From: Arctopsyche grandis
Lineage: Eukaryota; Arthropoda; Insecta; Trichoptera; Hydropsychidae
Reading direction: 5' to 3'
Length of the DNA stretch: 64,000 bases
Assembly: GCF_051622035.1 (NCBI RefSeq)
Contig: NC_135356.1
Location: forward strand, 12,324,079 to 12,388,078
Position 1 is the first letter of the stretch; the number at the start of each line of letters is the position of its first letter. Positions 53,382 through 64,000 of this stretch are shown piece after piece. The translations under genes and the position numbers were made by a program. A model generated the notes under the pieces. The model worked only from the letters and a program-made list of their open reading frames with translations, was not told where the DNA came from and did no database searches.

Positions 53382-53740
53382 ACCGTTCTAGCTCAGAGGT
53401 AGTTGAAGTTATAAGCAGAATTTGAATAAGTTTTGTTATTTCCACACGAACTTTGTATAAATTGATTGCAAAAATAAGTTTTAAAAATATTAATACTATG
53501 CATTCCTTTCCTTGAGTAAAACCCTTCTAATTCAGTTTGAAATTTTTCTTTATCTAGCATTCGATATGATTCAACGGTTAGTAGTAGATCTTCCATTGGC
53601 ATTTTCTTTCAGTAATTATCAAAATTTTCTTTATTAAATAATTTCACAGCTTTTACTTGATTAGAAAAAGTATATTTTTCTTTTATATCCTTAATAATAA
53701 CATCGCACATATTTTTGGCTTCTATAATATGTGCGATAAT
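53382..53740 (-). pseudogene. hAT transposase remnant (ZMYM1-like C-terminal part)
   Basis: Minus strand reads IKEKYTFSNQVKAVKLFNKE, MPMEDLLLTVESYRMLDKEK, FQTELEGFYSRK and, in another frame, KLIQILLITSTTSELERCFS. The last motif is the conserved 'T(T)SEAERCFSTLKRIKTFLR' end of ZMYM1-like hAT transposases, here cut by the MITE. Frameshifted; left part cut by a solo LTR. Confidence 0.7.
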
Positions 53741-53755
53741 ATATGCATATAATAT

Positions 53756-54199
53756 TGTTACGTACGCCGCGGATTAAGTGAATAGAATCCCAGAAACTAT
53801 GTGACCGTTCAAGGGTTACCTGTTAACGGATTAACTAAGTGCTTGCACTTAGGATCAACGGATATCTATTAACGGATTAACTAAGTGCTTGCACTTACTT
53901 CCAGGATTATATCTGGACTCTAAGTGCATTTAGGCTAAACAATGACCGTTGTTAGTCCTTTCTCAGAATCGGTACGGGGAGATCCAATGTCGTGGGAATA
54001 CATATCCGAATACGTGACTATACAATAGGTTAACAAATTAGACGTCCTGAGAGATCTACCCTTTATAAGGCGGTACGTAGGCGATATCATGTCATTCTGA
54101 ACTGAGCACTGCCAGTGCGTGTATCTCCTTAATCATCAATAAATGCTGTGAAACGACTAAGGCCTTTTACTTGGATCCTCCACCCAACCCTACGCAACA
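53756..54199 (+). mobile_element. Solo LTR, copy 2 (family with ATAT target)
   Basis: TGTTACGTACGCCGCGG ... CCCTACGCAACA with 4-bp duplication ATAT (53752-53755, 54200-54203). Opposite orientation to 50430-50812. Contains CCCTTTATAAGGCGG and AATAAATGCTGTG. An internal duplication (ATTAACGGATTAACTAAGTG) makes it longer than copy 1. Confidence 0.85.
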
Positions 54200-54233
54200 A
54201 TATACATATGTAGGTAAAAGTGAAAACCCTCGA

Positions 54234-54680
54234 CAGGACGCATATCTAAGTTTCCCATCCGAATTTACGCTATTACTAGTACTCGCCACCGGTGTCGCGT
54301 CGATAGCTCACACACACACACTAACAGACATTTGTTTACGTTTTTACATTTGACATTTGACGTGTGTGCATTCATACCTACCGCGACATATATAATCCAT
54401 TCATGAGTCAGTCAGTCAGCTGATATAGCTGAACGCATATCTAACATCTACTGCCCCTCCTCTATCATGTCCAACTTTTATAAAGAATACAAACATAACC
54501 CCCTGGGTTCCACATCAGATGACGGCTTATCCATAAAGCTTTTTGCCGGGATGGATTTCATTGTATGCTGGTCTAACAAATTCAACGTGGATCGTTTCCA
54601 AGTCGATAAACATTCCCGTGATTGGGTTCCACTGATTTCAATGCTATTTTCATAGTATAGTGGATGTGGTGGAGGCAGTT
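54234..54680 (+). mobile_element. LINE-related element, 5' part only
   Basis: Begins GCATATCTAAGTTTCCCATC, carries the (CA)n-rich leader and the small ORF MSNFYKEYKHNPLGSTSDDG... (54467-54655), then stops being similar near 54680. Same family as 26867-29640. Confidence 0.7.
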
Positions 54681-54939
54681 CAACAGCATGCTGCATTTTT
54701 ATATGAAAGAGGTGGAAAAATGACTAGTATGATCAAGGTAATGAATATTATGACAATGAACATTTTATAAAGCTACATATGTACATAATAAATTTAAAAT
54801 TCTTTTCTTACAGAAAATATACATTCAATGTTAGACTATTCAATGTATAGGGAGAATAGGAGGCGCCAAAATTAAATTTATAGAAAATCCCTTTACTGTA
54901 ATAATCACAACTCCGCTAATGAAGAGAGACCAAACCATA

Positions 54940-57522
54940 ATAACATTATATTTATTGACTCAACGTCATCCTGTGATTTGCAATAACACTCTATAACTTT
55001 TGTTCTGACAGAAAGTATAGCCAGCGCTGTTCCATTAGCAGTTATCACTACTAAAGTCTAACAACTTTTGAGAATTTTTCAGCATTTGCTCTTTTGAAAG
55101 ATTTCTGGGGAATATAAATCCAATATATATAGTGACTGCCGATTCTCATGCCGAACGCTTAGCTCTCACTAATGTTGTTAAGGATTTGGAGATGGATCTA
55201 TGATTGGAGTTTTAATAGTGGATATACAGATATTATATAGATTATTTAAAAATATAATTATTTCCAACTCATCCCATCTCATGAAGCTGAAATAAACTTT
55301 ATTATATTTAATAGTTCAGAGGTATGCAGAAAATACTTAGACCGGTTTAAACTTTTGTTTTCCATAAAAATATTGTTTATTTATGGTTCCAAACTGACTT
55401 AAATATCACGATTAGATTATAACCTTGTTTTCACATTGTTCTACCAGAACTTAAAATTGATACATAATTTTTTTTGTATATATGTATGTATGTATCTTCA
55501 TATTTTTTAAATTATGTATATATGTTTTTACCTTTTCTAAATAATTAATGTTTTACATATATTGTTTGTTTATAATGTTTTACCTTTATTACTTATTTAT
55601 ATTGTTAAAAGCAATTTTTCTTAAGATGTGTAATTCTGTTATTCTCATAATTACATATATGACTTTAATATTAATCAGCTAATCACTCACCATAAAAAGT
55701 TTATCTCTTTTAATTAAAATAATTTAATAGTTCTAATCATTGTCTTTTACCTATTCTCTTGCGAAAAGTCCATTATCGATATTGTGTCCTAAAAGTCATG
55801 AAAAGAATTCACCGAAGAACGGAGACATCTGATTTTTTTTTATTTGGTGATTCTTCAATGATTCAATGTTGAAATCACTTATTTCATGTGTCTTTTTTGT
55901 GTTTTACATTAATGAATATATATTTTTCGTTACGATTGTTTTAAATGTTATTAAAATTATATTTTAATGCTTTTATATGAATAAATGCTATTCTGTTGCT
56001 TGAGTGGCCCGTACTTAAACCCAATTACCTGACTCTTATTTCAATTTAAAACCGAAAAATCAAGGTGGACGAGAAATGGTCAAGCATCAAAAAAAAAAAA
56101 AAATAGCCAATGTTTGGGAATTCCGAGTTATATTATATTTACACGATCAATCATAAATTGGGATTTATTTCAGTGAATTAAGATTTCGAAACATACTTAA
56201 GTACTTATAACTCTATAAAATTACATTATGATACAGTTATTTTCTTTCTTAAATATAACATGTAAATTAAAATGCAGAAATAGTAGATTGTAACCAGAAT
56301 ATACTACGATGACAATTCATATGTGTGTAGCGGCTGGCGAGCTTTTCTGAAATAAAATTATTTTGTGGAGCGAATAGCTTGTTACAGGGACGAGGAAGAG
56401 ATGATAAAAATTATAACCATTATTCTCAAATGCTTATATTATATTTTCCAAATAGCAGTTTTGTGTAAACAAGATTTAGGTAGACAAGTTTTGAGAGGAG
56501 TATCTATACAATCAGAATGATATTTGACAGTTTAGATTTGAATAGGATGTGTGATTGTAGAGTGTTGAAACAATAAAGGTTTTATTTGTTTATTTAAGAT
56601 ATAGCCAAGCTTAATAACTAATTATATTCAATCACACAAATAATAATGTATTAATATATACACATACATTCACATATGTACATAGATACATACACACTGT
56701 TTGAGGTGTTACCTTACAGCTACCATAAGTTTATCAATATTACAAGTATATTTGTAATTTCATCTGGCAGCTTATTTTTATATAAGTAACAACACTTCCA
56801 TACATACACGTTTTTCCTACTCTTATTTAATTTTAAATTCTGTGATTTATTGCTACCTCTAATGCTATATTTATGTAAATGTAACCCTCTGTGGTGACCG
56901 CCGGGGTTCTGGCAGTACCAATGCGATGCACGGTCAGTCACCGTTTTGCGGGAAGCATTCTCTTCATCAGAATAAACAACACCGTCACTGTTGCACTCGC
57001 CTTCCCCCATACCTCTAATAAAATATCTATCGTAATACCTAGGTAACATTTTCTTATCTAACTTATAAATAAAAACCGACATATATATTTTCAGAGTATC
57101 ATCAAATTTATAAAATACTTTAACACAGATCTTATACTAATATACCTATTTATGTGCATCTAAGATACTCTTCGTGGCTCTATTCTGTAATGTTTGTAGC
57201 CTATCTTAGCCTAGCCTACAGAAAAGATCCACAACACATAAAATGTGGTCGGACAATTGCATTATATATGATAACTGCCTCCACCACATCCACTATACTA
57301 TGAAAATAGCATTGAAATCACTTGGAAAAGATCGACCTTGAATTTGTTAGACCAGCATACAATGAAACCCATCCCGGCAAAAAGCTTTATGGATAAACCG
57401 TCATCTGATGTGGAACCCACGGGGTTATGTTTGTATTCTTTAGAAAAGATGGACATGATAGAGGAGGGGCAGTAGATGTTAGATATGCGTTCAGCTATAT
57501 CAGCGGCTTCGAAGAAAAGTGA
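54940..57522 (-). mobile_element. LINE-related element, long copy 2
   Basis: Nearly identical over 2.6 kb to 26867-29465, same orientation, beginning at the same base (TAACATTATATTTATTGACT) and ending at GAAGAAAAGTGA. Carries the small ORF (about 57310-57470) and the LINE-type C-terminal ORF MSVFIYKLDKKMLPRYYDRY (57082 down to 56720), which here continues KNKLPDEITN, a standard LINE ORF2 end motif. Confidence 0.8.
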
Positions 57523-57599
57523 TAGGTTTCGACCGTTTCCCGGTCTATGAAAACTCAGTTGGGTTTTGAAGAGGATCTTTATTGCTCGATTAATACTGT

Positions 57600-57795
57600 T
57601 CGGTGATTATTGGTTACAAAACGCTCGCCCAAAAGTCACTCTCTATAACGGAACATCTGGCAGCCAAAAAATCCATCATACTAACGATAACTATCTTACT
57701 AACGAGAACTCGAGTGCAAAATATTCCGTATTCGCGTTTTTCATGGCAAAAATTTTCTTTTGGGCGATCGCAATGTGACTAATAATCCAATTACC
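57600..57795. mobile_element. MITE, copy 3 (inverted)
   Basis: Reverse-complement relative of 43037 and 53188: CTCTATAACGGAACATCTGGCAGCC ... ATGGCAAAAATTTTC ... GCAATGTGACTAATAATCC. Ends CGGTGATTATTGGTTAC and, complemented, CGGTAATTGGATTATTAGTC. Confidence 0.6.
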
Positions 57796-57816
57796 GATTA
57801 ATACAGTTGTATTTGT

Positions 57817-58203
57817 TTGTACGGCGAAGTAGGTAGTTGCTTCGCCGGAATAAGCCAGGTCGAGCTCCTGAAACTCACTGACATCTGAGGACGATGCGCT
57901 GGTTTATATACTCGTTGATTGTGCAACGCGTAGCTCGGCTGGTGAGATCATGTTCTGGAAGATTCCTAAAGGGTCCAAGGTCTTCCTTTGTGTGCTGTGT
58001 TTGATGCGTTGTTAGTTGGCTCCTTGGGGGTTCCAGTGTACTCGTAATTGCGTATCTGGAGCGAGTTTATGGTGTCTTTGCCCTAGTTCGGCCAAGGATG
58101 ACTTTCGTGTTCGAGCAGGATGTCATTTGTACAGCTTAAGTTCGATGAGGAAAATAGGTGATATCATCGACCTAGTTTCGTATAGTACAAGTTGTACTAT
58201 ATT
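57817..58203 (-). mobile_element. LTR-like sequence (solo LTR candidate)
   Basis: On the minus strand begins TGTAGGAATATAGTACAAC and ends CTTCGCCGTACA, with a TATA-like GAGTATATAAACCAGC near 57905. Ends and promoter layout fit an LTR; no target duplication recognised. Confidence 0.4.
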
Positions 58204-58705
58204 CCTACAACTTGAATGAATCTAAACGTTTTCGTGTAGTGGCAGTACTTTAAATGTCCAATTTGTATTTGAGTTGGATATTAGTTATTGTCGTTTGTTC
58301 GAAATGCAAGTGGCAAATATGTCGATCTCGGAATTCGAAATCGTGGATATAAAGAGTTTATTTTTTCATCCAAAGTAATAAATTATTTTCAATATCGTTA
58401 TCTTGTGTGTGGACGGCCCCATTCTCAATTAAAAAATACAGTTTTATGTAAAAAACTGTATTTTAAATACAGTTTTTATAAAAACGGTTTTTTTCCAGAG
58501 GTCCTGGTTTTTTATCATCTCTAGTCATATCCTTTATAGTGTTTACTTTTTTTGTCTTTTACCATATTAATGTTTTATCTCATTATCTATACTATACTAT
58601 CGGCTTCCGCCGTCTTCCCCATGTATTCTCATAAATAAATAATATATTTTGTAGAAAAACACCTGTTGCTTTGTTCTGTCTTAAATAAAATAGCAGTGAG
58701 ATTAA

Positions 58706-58776
58706 TTGATGTCTAGTGATGATTCGCAATAAAGAGCAACTAATTGTCTAGTGATGATTCGCAATAAAGAGCAACA
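58706..58776. promoter_or_regulatory. Tandem 37-bp duplication upstream of INTS12
   Basis: TGTCTAGTGATGATTCGCAATAAAGAGCAAC occurs twice in a row about 160-230 bp before the INTS12 start codon. It may lie in the promoter; function unknown. Confidence 0.5.
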
Positions 58777-58938
58777 GTTGGTTTTTGTACAAGTCATGCA
58801 GTAGTCGACCATTATATGGGTCACTGAAGTATTGATTAAAACATTTGGCCTTCAGTTAATATTTTATCGGCTAGCAACACAGAACTTTTTCACTATCGGT
58901 TTTTCGTCAGCCACAGCTTGTCAGTCTACGACGTCACG

Positions 58939-59305
58939 ATGTGTGCTTTAAAGCTGGACCCCAGCATCTGCGAAGCTCTGCGATTGCTGCACTCTTCGAG
59001 CAGCGATTCTACCGACAAATTGCGTTCAGCTTTAGATGAGCTGATCGCTAAAATTGACCCATCGCGCACCATGGCTAACGTCTTGCCGAAGAAATATTTG
59101 GATATAGGGCGAGAGAAGGAAAAGGAACGCGAAAAGGAGAAAGATAAGGAAATGGAAAGGGAACGTGAACGTGATTGTGATGAGATTTCCCTGGAGTTGC
59201 TGGAATTGGAGCTCACCTGTGCTGTCTGTCGCCATCTAGCCATAAAAGAAGGCAACAAGCTCATAGAATGCGATTTCTGCCATAAACTCTATCACCAGGT
59301 ATGTA

Positions 59306-59389
<84 letters not shown>

Positions 59390-59776
59390 AAAACATCTGA
59401 TTAAATCTCATGACAAAAGAAACTCAACCTTTGACTTTTCTAGGAGTGTCACAGTCCAATTATAAGCGAGACCGATGCAGAATCTGCCTGGCCGTGTATG
59501 ACTTGTCTCGACGCTCTAGACTTCGACAATGCGAGCAGCATTAATTCTCCGCTGATGGTGATCGAATGTTCTTCGTCGTCGACTGCCAGCGGTCCGATGT
59601 CTCCGGAAAAAGCCAATTCCGTGAGCCCCCCGCCTCAAATCCCGTTGGACGAGCTGCCTACTCCTCCCAAGGTTGTAACACCGACTAAAAACATCATATC
59701 GGGCGATCAGCGGCTTCAGATTGTCAAAAAGAAGTCGAACAAGCATCGTGAAAATAAGCGAAAGAATAAAAAATAA
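58939..59776 (+). CDS. INTS12: Integrator complex subunit 12 (PHD finger)
   Basis: Two exons: 58939-59298 and 59444-59776, 230 residues, phase-0 junction reading YHQ/ECHSP. N-terminus MCALKLDPSICEALRLLHSS and DKLRSALDELIA matches the human INTS12 N-terminal helix (LDPIFLKALGFLHSKS, KLKALLDE), which binds INTS1. A charged K/E/R run (about residues 58-80) follows. PHD finger about 95-140: CAVCRHL, CDFCHKLYHQ, ECHSP, WPCMTC with all Cys4-His-Cys3 ligands. The C-terminus QRLQIVKKKSNKHR matches the human KRLQMVKKKAAQKK. Human INTS12 is about 460 residues; the long Ser-rich middle is largely absent here. INTS12 is part of Integrator, which processes snRNA 3' ends and terminates promoter-proximal Pol II. 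Start at ATG 58939, just before the conserved LDP. Confidence 0.93.
59299..59443 (+). repeat. INTS12 intron filled by a (TA)n microsatellite
   Basis: 145-bp intron with GTATGT donor and TTTCTAG acceptor; about 75 bp of it is pure TA (59311-59385). Confidence 0.9.
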
Positions 59777-60951
59777 ACACATTGCAATTTTTGTTTAACG
59801 TTTAACTTGTATAATCGTAATGTTACATTTGGCCTCTTGGTGGTATATTCGGTATGTTGAGAAAATTGTGAAATGTAACAAGAAAGGGTAGCCCTGAAAT
59901 ACTACATTCTTTAGATTTAATTTAATTGAATGTTTCAAATTATCTAAAAAAAAAAAAAAATATATCAAAAATTAAATAAGTTTATTTGTGAAATTTACTA
60001 AATGTTTAAAATAAATAATTTAATCTCAAAATTGATGTAATATTTAATGTAACAATATGTCCTTACTAAAATGAAATATTTGAATCTCAAATTGATGTAT
60101 TGTGCTTACTATTATTTATTGTAATGTTATATCATGAATAATATCAAATATTCTAATCTCAAAATTGATGTAATATTTATTGTAACAATATGTCCTTAAT
60201 AAAGTAAAATATTTGAATTTCAAATTGATGTATTGTGCTTATTGTTATTTATTGTGTGTTCCACGCTTCTGAGGGATTTCGTAACTACTCCTCGGTGCCT
60301 CCACATGCATGCACTAATCCGTCAAAAACTGCAGCCGTCGAGCCTGATCGCTTATATTTCATCGGGAGCAATTCAGTTCGTAGCTTTGAGATAAGATACA
60401 TGCACCAGACCTATATTTTCATGTTTCGTACATATATAAAACATTGCTAATTGTTGAATATGAGTAAATTGAGTAATTGTTGAATATGAGAAGTGAAAAA
60501 TATGGAATAGTACAAGTGATATTGTTTTGAGTCGCTGACTATCACCGATTTAATTACCAATGTATTGATAAGTAAGTAATATGTATGTACAATAGAACCA
60601 CGATTATCCGTATTGTTAAAAACAAACACAAAGTTTACGATTTTGCTGCTTTGAAATGCATAACATAAAAATTCTAAAATATATATGTACCTAAATCTAA
60701 ATTACAGGGACAAAATTAAAAAAAAACCTTTTATGCACAGTAAATACAATGATTTATTATGTTTTCAACACATTATACATAAACATATTCTTGAATATAT
60801 ATTATTTGGTTTGATTTTTAAATGCTTTTTATTATTACGAAATTATGTTCACAATACATCTTATATCTACATATTTTAATATCTACTGATCTACTGATCA
60901 TTTTCTATTTTACAATTTAATTTTATTTGGTTAGTAATCATAGTATTATAT
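59777..60951. repeat. INTS12 3' flank with a ~130-bp tandem repeat
   Basis: 59997-60250 holds two tandem copies of a unit with TAATCTCAAAATTGATGTAA, TGTAACAATATGTCCTTA, and AAATTGATGTATTGTGCTTA. The INTS12 polyadenylation signal could be any of several AATAAA-like sites here. 60251-60951 shows nothing recognisable. Confidence 0.7.
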
Positions 60952-62255
60952 TGTTATGTGGTACGATCTTACAACCTATGTATATACTTATGTATAATAC
61001 CCTTTAACCTTAAGTTTGAACATCCGTTTCATTTTTAACTACTTATGATGTTATCTTTATATTGTTGTTTATATGTTATTTATAAGTTATCCCTCATTAT
61101 TTATGAGACTTTCAATATCTGTATTGCTTCCACACTGTACAATCAACTATTCTGTTCAATCCTATCTACTTAACTTTTATCTATTATAATTTATAGGAGT
61201 TTCTAGCACGATTGTTATATAAGACGACATAGTTAATGACCTGTTGAAATCCAAAGTATTACTTTTAATAATCTTTATTGCTATAGCTGCATTTTGTCCC
61301 ACGATACGTGTAAACCCTAAAATATTATTATCACTATTTATCTCTATGATAAATTGTGTTTCTACTCAATAATGTCTCGATACTCTCAAAGGATACATAA
61401 ATCAAATATTAAAACTGTCTTACACATGGATGTTGCTCTGTATCTTAATCACTTTGTTATTTACCAACATTCTGTGATTGGTTAAAACTTATCATTCTTT
61501 TGTGTATAAATGCTCATGTTAGATCTATTGAATCTCACTTGCGATCAAACACTCTAACTGATCACTTGCGATCAAACAGTCTTGTGATTAAACTGCCTAC
61601 TAGTAACTTGTGATTACTACATAGTTACTTGCGATCAAACAGAGTCTCACAAGGCACTTGTGATTAAACTGCCTAACTAGCACTTCGAGACTAGTAACTT
61701 GTAATACAAACTTGTACATTAATCTCGTTTATATTTACTGCTAATTAAAGAATATAATCATTTGACAAAATCTGTGACTATAATATTCTACACCATCTCC
61801 TAGTTGTCCCCGTAACATAAAAATTGGTGGCAGCGGGTGTGGATATAGCTGAACAACTGGACATCACTACTAAAACGAAGGAACAACCGTTGTATATACA
61901 ACTTCGAAGTGGACCAGGTGGATTTTCATCCTTTCGAATCTAGCGAAAAATCCAACTACCAGAATCTTCTAAGCGGAGACTTCTGACGTCTAACTGGACA
62001 ACTGACAAGAAAGCAGACAGTGTGCAGAGCCAATTCACAGTATGCAGAGAGAGCAGATCTACCATAGAATCTTCAAAGGAAACGGTGCAACCTGTGACGG
62101 TGACATCGCAAGTCCGTGACGCAGAACTAGCAGCACGTACGAGTACAACTCAAGATCCAAGCAGATCCAGCACTATGTGTATATCATCATCAAGTTTCAT
62201 CAACAAAAAGGAGAAAGAGCTCAAAAACCTATTTACAATTGAATATATATTATAA
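60952..62255 (+). mobile_element. LTR retroelement 5' part (LTR, primer-binding region, leader)
   Basis: A probable LTR from TGTTATGTGG (60952) to CCCCGTAACA (61817), with AATTAAAGAATATAATC near its end, is followed at once by AAATTGGTGGCAGCGGG, a sequence commonly found at the primer-binding site of insect Ty3/Gypsy-type elements. The LTR contains short tandem ACTTGCGATCAAACA/ACTTGTGATTAAACTGCC units (61540-61700). A leader and a short gag-like open stretch (62022-62255, no domain recognised) follow. Only the 5' part is present; the element is broken. Confidence 0.55.
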
Positions 62256-62514
62256 TATATAGATTACATATACAAAATGTTTTACAATGTAACAAAGATA
62301 AACAAATATTGTTACCGACGATTTATTTATGTAGATGAGATGTAACAAGTTCATTATAAAATGACGAATTCACTTTTAGATACCGTCCATATTAAAGATG
62401 ATGCCGATGGCATAATCATCGCTCTTGTACAAAACATGCAGAATGAATCTCTGGCAGCGTCCCATTGGCTCCGAAGCTGAGAAACGAAAACGACCTTCTT
62501 TTTTACATATAATT

Positions 62515-62762
62515 ACTATTGTAACAAGTGAACATATATAAAGGATCCTCTTAGTGTTAGTACACAATCAGTGTTTTCATACCTCGTAGCTCTCTGCGGT
62601 ACATTTAGCGCGGTGAATTAAGATTAAATTTTGATTTGACATTCGAACTGTCAAAGTGAAATGAACGCAAAAGCGATTGCCATGCGAACCTTCTCGGATG
62701 CGAACGTCAGATGGGCTGACAGATTCCCGCGAACTCCTCGCGAAGACCACAAACAACGGCCA
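62515..62762 (-). repeat. Interspersed repeat, also at 49908-50145
   Basis: Reverse complement of 49908-50145: shared blocks include AACAAGTGAACATATATAAAGGATCC-like, ACAATCAGTGTTTTCATA, TTTGACATTCGAACTGTCAA and GCGAAGACCACAAACAACGG. It carries a TATA-like ATATATAAAGG. Class unknown. Confidence 0.65.
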
Positions 62763-63700
62763 GCATATCTAAGTTTCCCGTCCGTTTTTGCTTTGCCACC
62801 GGTGTCGCGTCGATAGCTCACACACACACTAACAGACATTTGTTTACGTTTTCACATTTGACAGTTGACGTGTGTGTACTCCATACTGCGGCATATATAA
62901 TACATTAATGAGTCAGTGTACACTTTTCTTCGAAGCCGTTGATATAGCTGAACACCATCTTACCCCTCTATCATGTCCAACTTTTCTAAAGAATACAAAC
63001 ATAACCCCCTGAGTTCCACATCAGATGACGGTTTATCCATAAAGCTTTTTGCCGGGATGGATTTCATTGTATGCTGGTCTAACAAATTCAAGGTGGATCG
63101 TTTCCAAGTGATTTCAATACTATTTTCATAGTATAGTGGATGTGGTGGAGGCAGTTATCATATATAATGCAATTGTCCGACCACATTTTATGTGTTGTGG
63201 ATCTTTTCTGTAGGCTAGGCTAAGATAGGCTACAAACATTACAGAATAGAGCCACGAAGAGTATCTTAGATGCACATAAATAGGTATATTAGTATAAGAT
63301 CTGTGTTAAAGTATTTTATAAATTTGATGATACTCTGAAAATATATATGTCGGTTTTTATTTATAAGTTAGATAAGAAAATGTTACCTAGGTATTTCGAT
63401 AGATATTTTATTAGAGGTATGGGGGAAGGCGAGTGCAACAGTGATGGTGTTGTTTATTCTGACGAAGAGAATGCTTCCCGCAAAACGGTGACTGACCATG
63501 TATCGCATTGGTACTGCCAGAACCCCGGCGGTCACCACAGAGGATTACATTTACATAAATATAGCATTAGAGGTAGCAATAAATCACAGAATTTAAAATT
63601 AAATAAGAGTAGGAAAAACGTGTATGTATGGAAGTGTTGTTACTTATAATAACCTGCCTAAGTTTATCAATATTACAAGTATATTTGTAATTTCATCTGG
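62763..63700 (+). mobile_element. LINE-related element, plus-strand copy
   Basis: Begins GCATATCTAAGTTTCCCGTC, then the small ORF MSNFSKEYKHNPLSSTSDDG... (about 62973-63131), LINE ORF2 C-terminal motifs (YNAIVRPHFMCCGSF; RLQTLQNRATKSILDAHK; MSVFIYKLDKKMLPRYFDRY from 63347) and ends near 63700. Stops between the motifs. Confidence 0.75.
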
Positions 63701-63717
63701 CAGCTTATTATAAGTAA

Positions 63718-64000
63718 GTATGTGGTCGGACAATTGCATTATATATGATAACTGCCTCCACCACATCCACTATACTATGAAAATAGCATTGAAATCACTT
63801 GGAAAAGATCGACCTTGAATTTGTTAGACCAGCATACAATGAAATCCATCCCGGCAAAAAGCTTTATGGATAAACCGTCATCTGATGTGGAACCCACGGG
63901 GTTATGTTTGTATTCTTTAGAAAAGATGGACACGATAGAGGAGGGGCAGTAGATGTTAGATATGCGTTCAGCTATATCAGCGGCTTCGAAGAAAAGTGAC
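63718..64000 (-). mobile_element. LINE-related element, inverted copy running off the window
   Basis: Reverse complement of 62950-63190, starting TATGTGGTCGGACAATTGCA and running to the window end at GAAGAAAAGTGAC. With the preceding copy it forms an inverted pair around 63190-63718. Confidence 0.75.

Noticed and set aside
1-64000. tRNA, rRNA or snRNA genes
   Set aside because: I saw no cloverleaf with A and B boxes or conserved RNA motif; small RNAs could still be missed without a covariance search.

Overview
The window is eukaryotic, AT-rich nuclear DNA that looks like an insect. The reasons are multi-exon genes with GT-AG introns, two ZAD-type C2H2 zinc-finger genes plus a broken third copy (an insect-type family), and a dense mix of insect-style transposons. 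Order and species cannot be fixed from the sequence; a holometabolous insect such as a moth is a guess.

Layout. (1) 1-25757, minus strand: most of a VPS13B gene (Golgi-associated bridge-like lipid transfer protein; the human orthologue is the Cohen syndrome gene). I could place 55 exons, about 2,730 codons, with splice phases that agree at every junction except one (exon 50 to 51, near 5226-5329). The start codon is at 25755-25757 and the C-terminal part lies beyond position 1. Its introns hold RTE-like and CR1/Jockey-like LINE pieces, a pogo/Tigger element, a MULE-type MITE family, a hAT MITE, a piggyBac-type MITE and (TA)n tracts. (2) 25758-29640: a Helitron-like element carrying a GC-rich minisatellite, then a 2.7-kb LINE-related element. 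(3) 29641-52866: three same-strand copies of a ZAD-C2H2 zinc-finger gene. Copy A (29641-30750) is a pseudogene, copy B (39231-41981) has 27 fingers, copy C (50918-52466) has 12. They are separated by transposons: a 5'-truncated Jockey LINE with target-site duplication, a nearly intact hAT element with BED finger and transposase, solo LTRs, a Tc1/mariner-type transposase remnant, PIF/Harbinger pieces with a MADF ORF, a large foldback and a small LTR element. (4) 53190-57790: MITEs, a ZMYM1-like hAT remnant, a solo LTR and a second copy of the 2.6-kb LINE-related element. (5) 58939-59776, plus strand: INTS12, the PHD-finger subunit of Integrator, in two exons. (6) 59777-64000: a short tandem repeat, LTR-element remains and further copies of the LINE-related element, ending in an inverted pair.

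Functionally the window holds two unrelated housekeeping genes (VPS13B, INTS12) flanking a young, fast-changing zinc-finger cluster. In each zinc-finger copy a different mobile element lies within about 150 bp of, or directly at, the 5' end. That is the most striking structural theme here. All calls come from reading the sequence and remembered family motifs; no database search was run.
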